DNA of 6,061 bases. It comes from an uncultured Flavobacterium sp. GTDB taxonomy: Bacteria > Bacteroidota > Bacteroidia > Flavobacteriales > Flavobacteriaceae. This document shows, one piece after another, positions 5,326-6,061 of this stretch (position 1 is the stretch's first letter; each line of letters opens with the position of its first letter). The stretch is taken from NCBI RefSeq assembly GCF_946482535.1, contig NZ_CAMLRU010000159.1, forward strand, positions 1-6,061, given 5' to 3'. The notes under the pieces were generated by a model. That model worked only from the letters and a program-made list of their open reading frames with translations. It ran no database searches and had not been told where the DNA came from. Made by a program: the position numbers and the translations under genes.

Positions 5326-6061
5326 TTAATACAAACTCGGATAAACTTCCGGTTTCGCTTCGTGCATAATGGCGTAAACCTTTTCAAAAACATCTTCTGC
5401 GGAAGGCTTGGAGAAATAATCTCCGTCGGTGCCGTAAGCCGGTCTATGAGCTTTGGAGGCTAGCGTTTGCGGTTGGCTGTCTAGATGTTGGTAAGCGTTT
5501 TGCTCGTCTACAATTTGTTGGAGTAGGTAAGCCGAAGCACCACCCGGAACATCTTCATCAACCACCAATAATCGGTTGGTTTTGGCGATGCTCTTCACAC
5601 AGTCGTGGTTAACGTCAAAAGGCAATAACGATTGGGTGTCGATGATTTCTGCATCAATCCCAACTTCCAATAATTCTTTCGCGGCTTGCTCAATGATTCT
5701 TAGGGTAGAACCATAAGAAACTATCGTGATATCGCTTCCTTCTTTTATCGTTTCCACCACGCCAATCGGGGTTTTGAATTCGCCCAAGTTGGTTGGCATT
5801 TTTTCTTTCAAACGGTAACCGTTCAAACATTCTACTACCAAGGCCGGTTCATCGGTTTCTAATAAAATATTGTAAAATCCGGCTGCTTTGGTCATGTTTC
5901 TCGGCACCAAAACGTGAATCCCGCGAATGGCATTGATAATCATACCCATCGGCGAACCCGAGTGCCAGATTCCTTCTAGTCTGTGACCACGCGTTCTGAT
6001 AATCAATGGCGCTTTTTGACGGCCGTGGGTTCTGTATTGTAAAGTCGCCAAGTCATCACTC
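5326..6061 (-). CDS. 2-oxoacid dehydrogenase E1 component, beta-type C-terminal part (partial)
   Basis: Only the last ~244 residues are present; the frame stays open to the right edge (preceding codons read S-D-D), so the TTG at 6051 is not a start. The visible part matches E1-beta of branched-chain 2-oxoacid and pyruvate dehydrogenases. It has the end of the transketolase pyrimidine domain, with [19 protein letters not shown] and GIWHSGSP, whose His corresponds to the conserved E1-beta His of the YHSQSPE motif. It then has the transketolase C-terminal domain (~95-220), with [20 protein letters not shown] and [13 protein letters not shown]1 uses thiamine diphosphate to decarboxylate a 2-oxoacid and acylate the E2 lipoyl domain. 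In flavobacteria alpha and beta are often fused into one ~650-residue chain; whether that holds here is outside the window. Branched-chain specificity is inferred, not shown. It ends in a strong terminator. Confidence 0.85.
   Translation of the reverse strand, partial: SDDLATLQYRTHGRQKAPLIIRTRGHRLEGIWHSGSPMGMIINAIRGIHVLVPRNMTKAAGFYNILLETDEPALVVECLNGYRLKEKMPTNLGEFKTPIGVVETIKEGSDITIVSYGSTLRIIEQAAKELLEVGIDAEIIDTQSLLPFDVNHDCVKSIAKTNRLLVVDEDVPGGASAYLLQQIVDEQNAYQHLDSQPQTLASKAHRPAYGTDGDYFSKPSAEDVFEKVYAIMHEAKPEVYPSLY

Noticed and set aside
6049..6051. TTG as start of the E1 gene
   Set aside because: The frame is open upstream to the window edge with plausible E1 sequence, and a start here would remove most of the pyrimidine-binding domain.

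Overview
The window looks like a chromosomal core-gene segment from a flavobacterium (Bacteroidota; Flavobacterium or a close relative). The evidence is low G+C, A-rich leaders without Shine-Dalgarno sequences, matches to the Bacteroidota -7 box TAnnTTTG, an N-terminally enlarged NusB, and a DUF1573 lipoprotein between nusB and yajC. No phage, transposase, defence or biosynthetic cluster was seen. This identification is inference from sequence character; no database was searched.

Layout. The left half runs on the plus strand: leucine dehydrogenase (84-1190), an overlapping terminator hairpin and candidate promoter (1213-1247), then a tight group of nusB (1271-2209), a DUF1573 lipoprotein (2219-2719) and yajC (2735-3010). 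The right half runs on the minus strand: a YdeI/OmdA-family protein with a DUF1801 domain (3152-3733), peptidase T (3888-5180) and the C-terminal part of a thiamine-dependent 2-oxoacid dehydrogenase E1 component (5326 to the right edge). The two halves converge at about 3011-3151, where a bidirectional terminator sits. No gene-free stretch exceeds 300 bases.

How the genes relate. Leucine dehydrogenase deaminates branched-chain amino acids to 2-oxoacids, the substrates of a branched-chain 2-oxoacid dehydrogenase if the E1 at the right edge has that specificity. In flavobacteria that pathway supplies primers for iso-branched fatty acids. PepT releases amino acids from tripeptides and could feed the same catabolism. 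NusB (transcription antitermination in rRNA operons) and YajC (Sec translocon accessory) are housekeeping functions. The link between the two halves is metabolic inference, not an operon.

The least ordinary content is noncoding. A 113-bp element at 3761-3873 has perfect 10-bp terminal inverted repeats enclosing three consecutive hairpins, so it can fold as a four-way cloverleaf. Two other intergenic regions are written largely in degenerate 7-nucleotide units (3021-3152 and 5214-5262). The first is arranged as an inverted array whose centre forms the bidirectional terminator. The two arrays share a 9-mer in opposite orientation. These are the best candidates for something poorly described; their function is unknown from this window alone.
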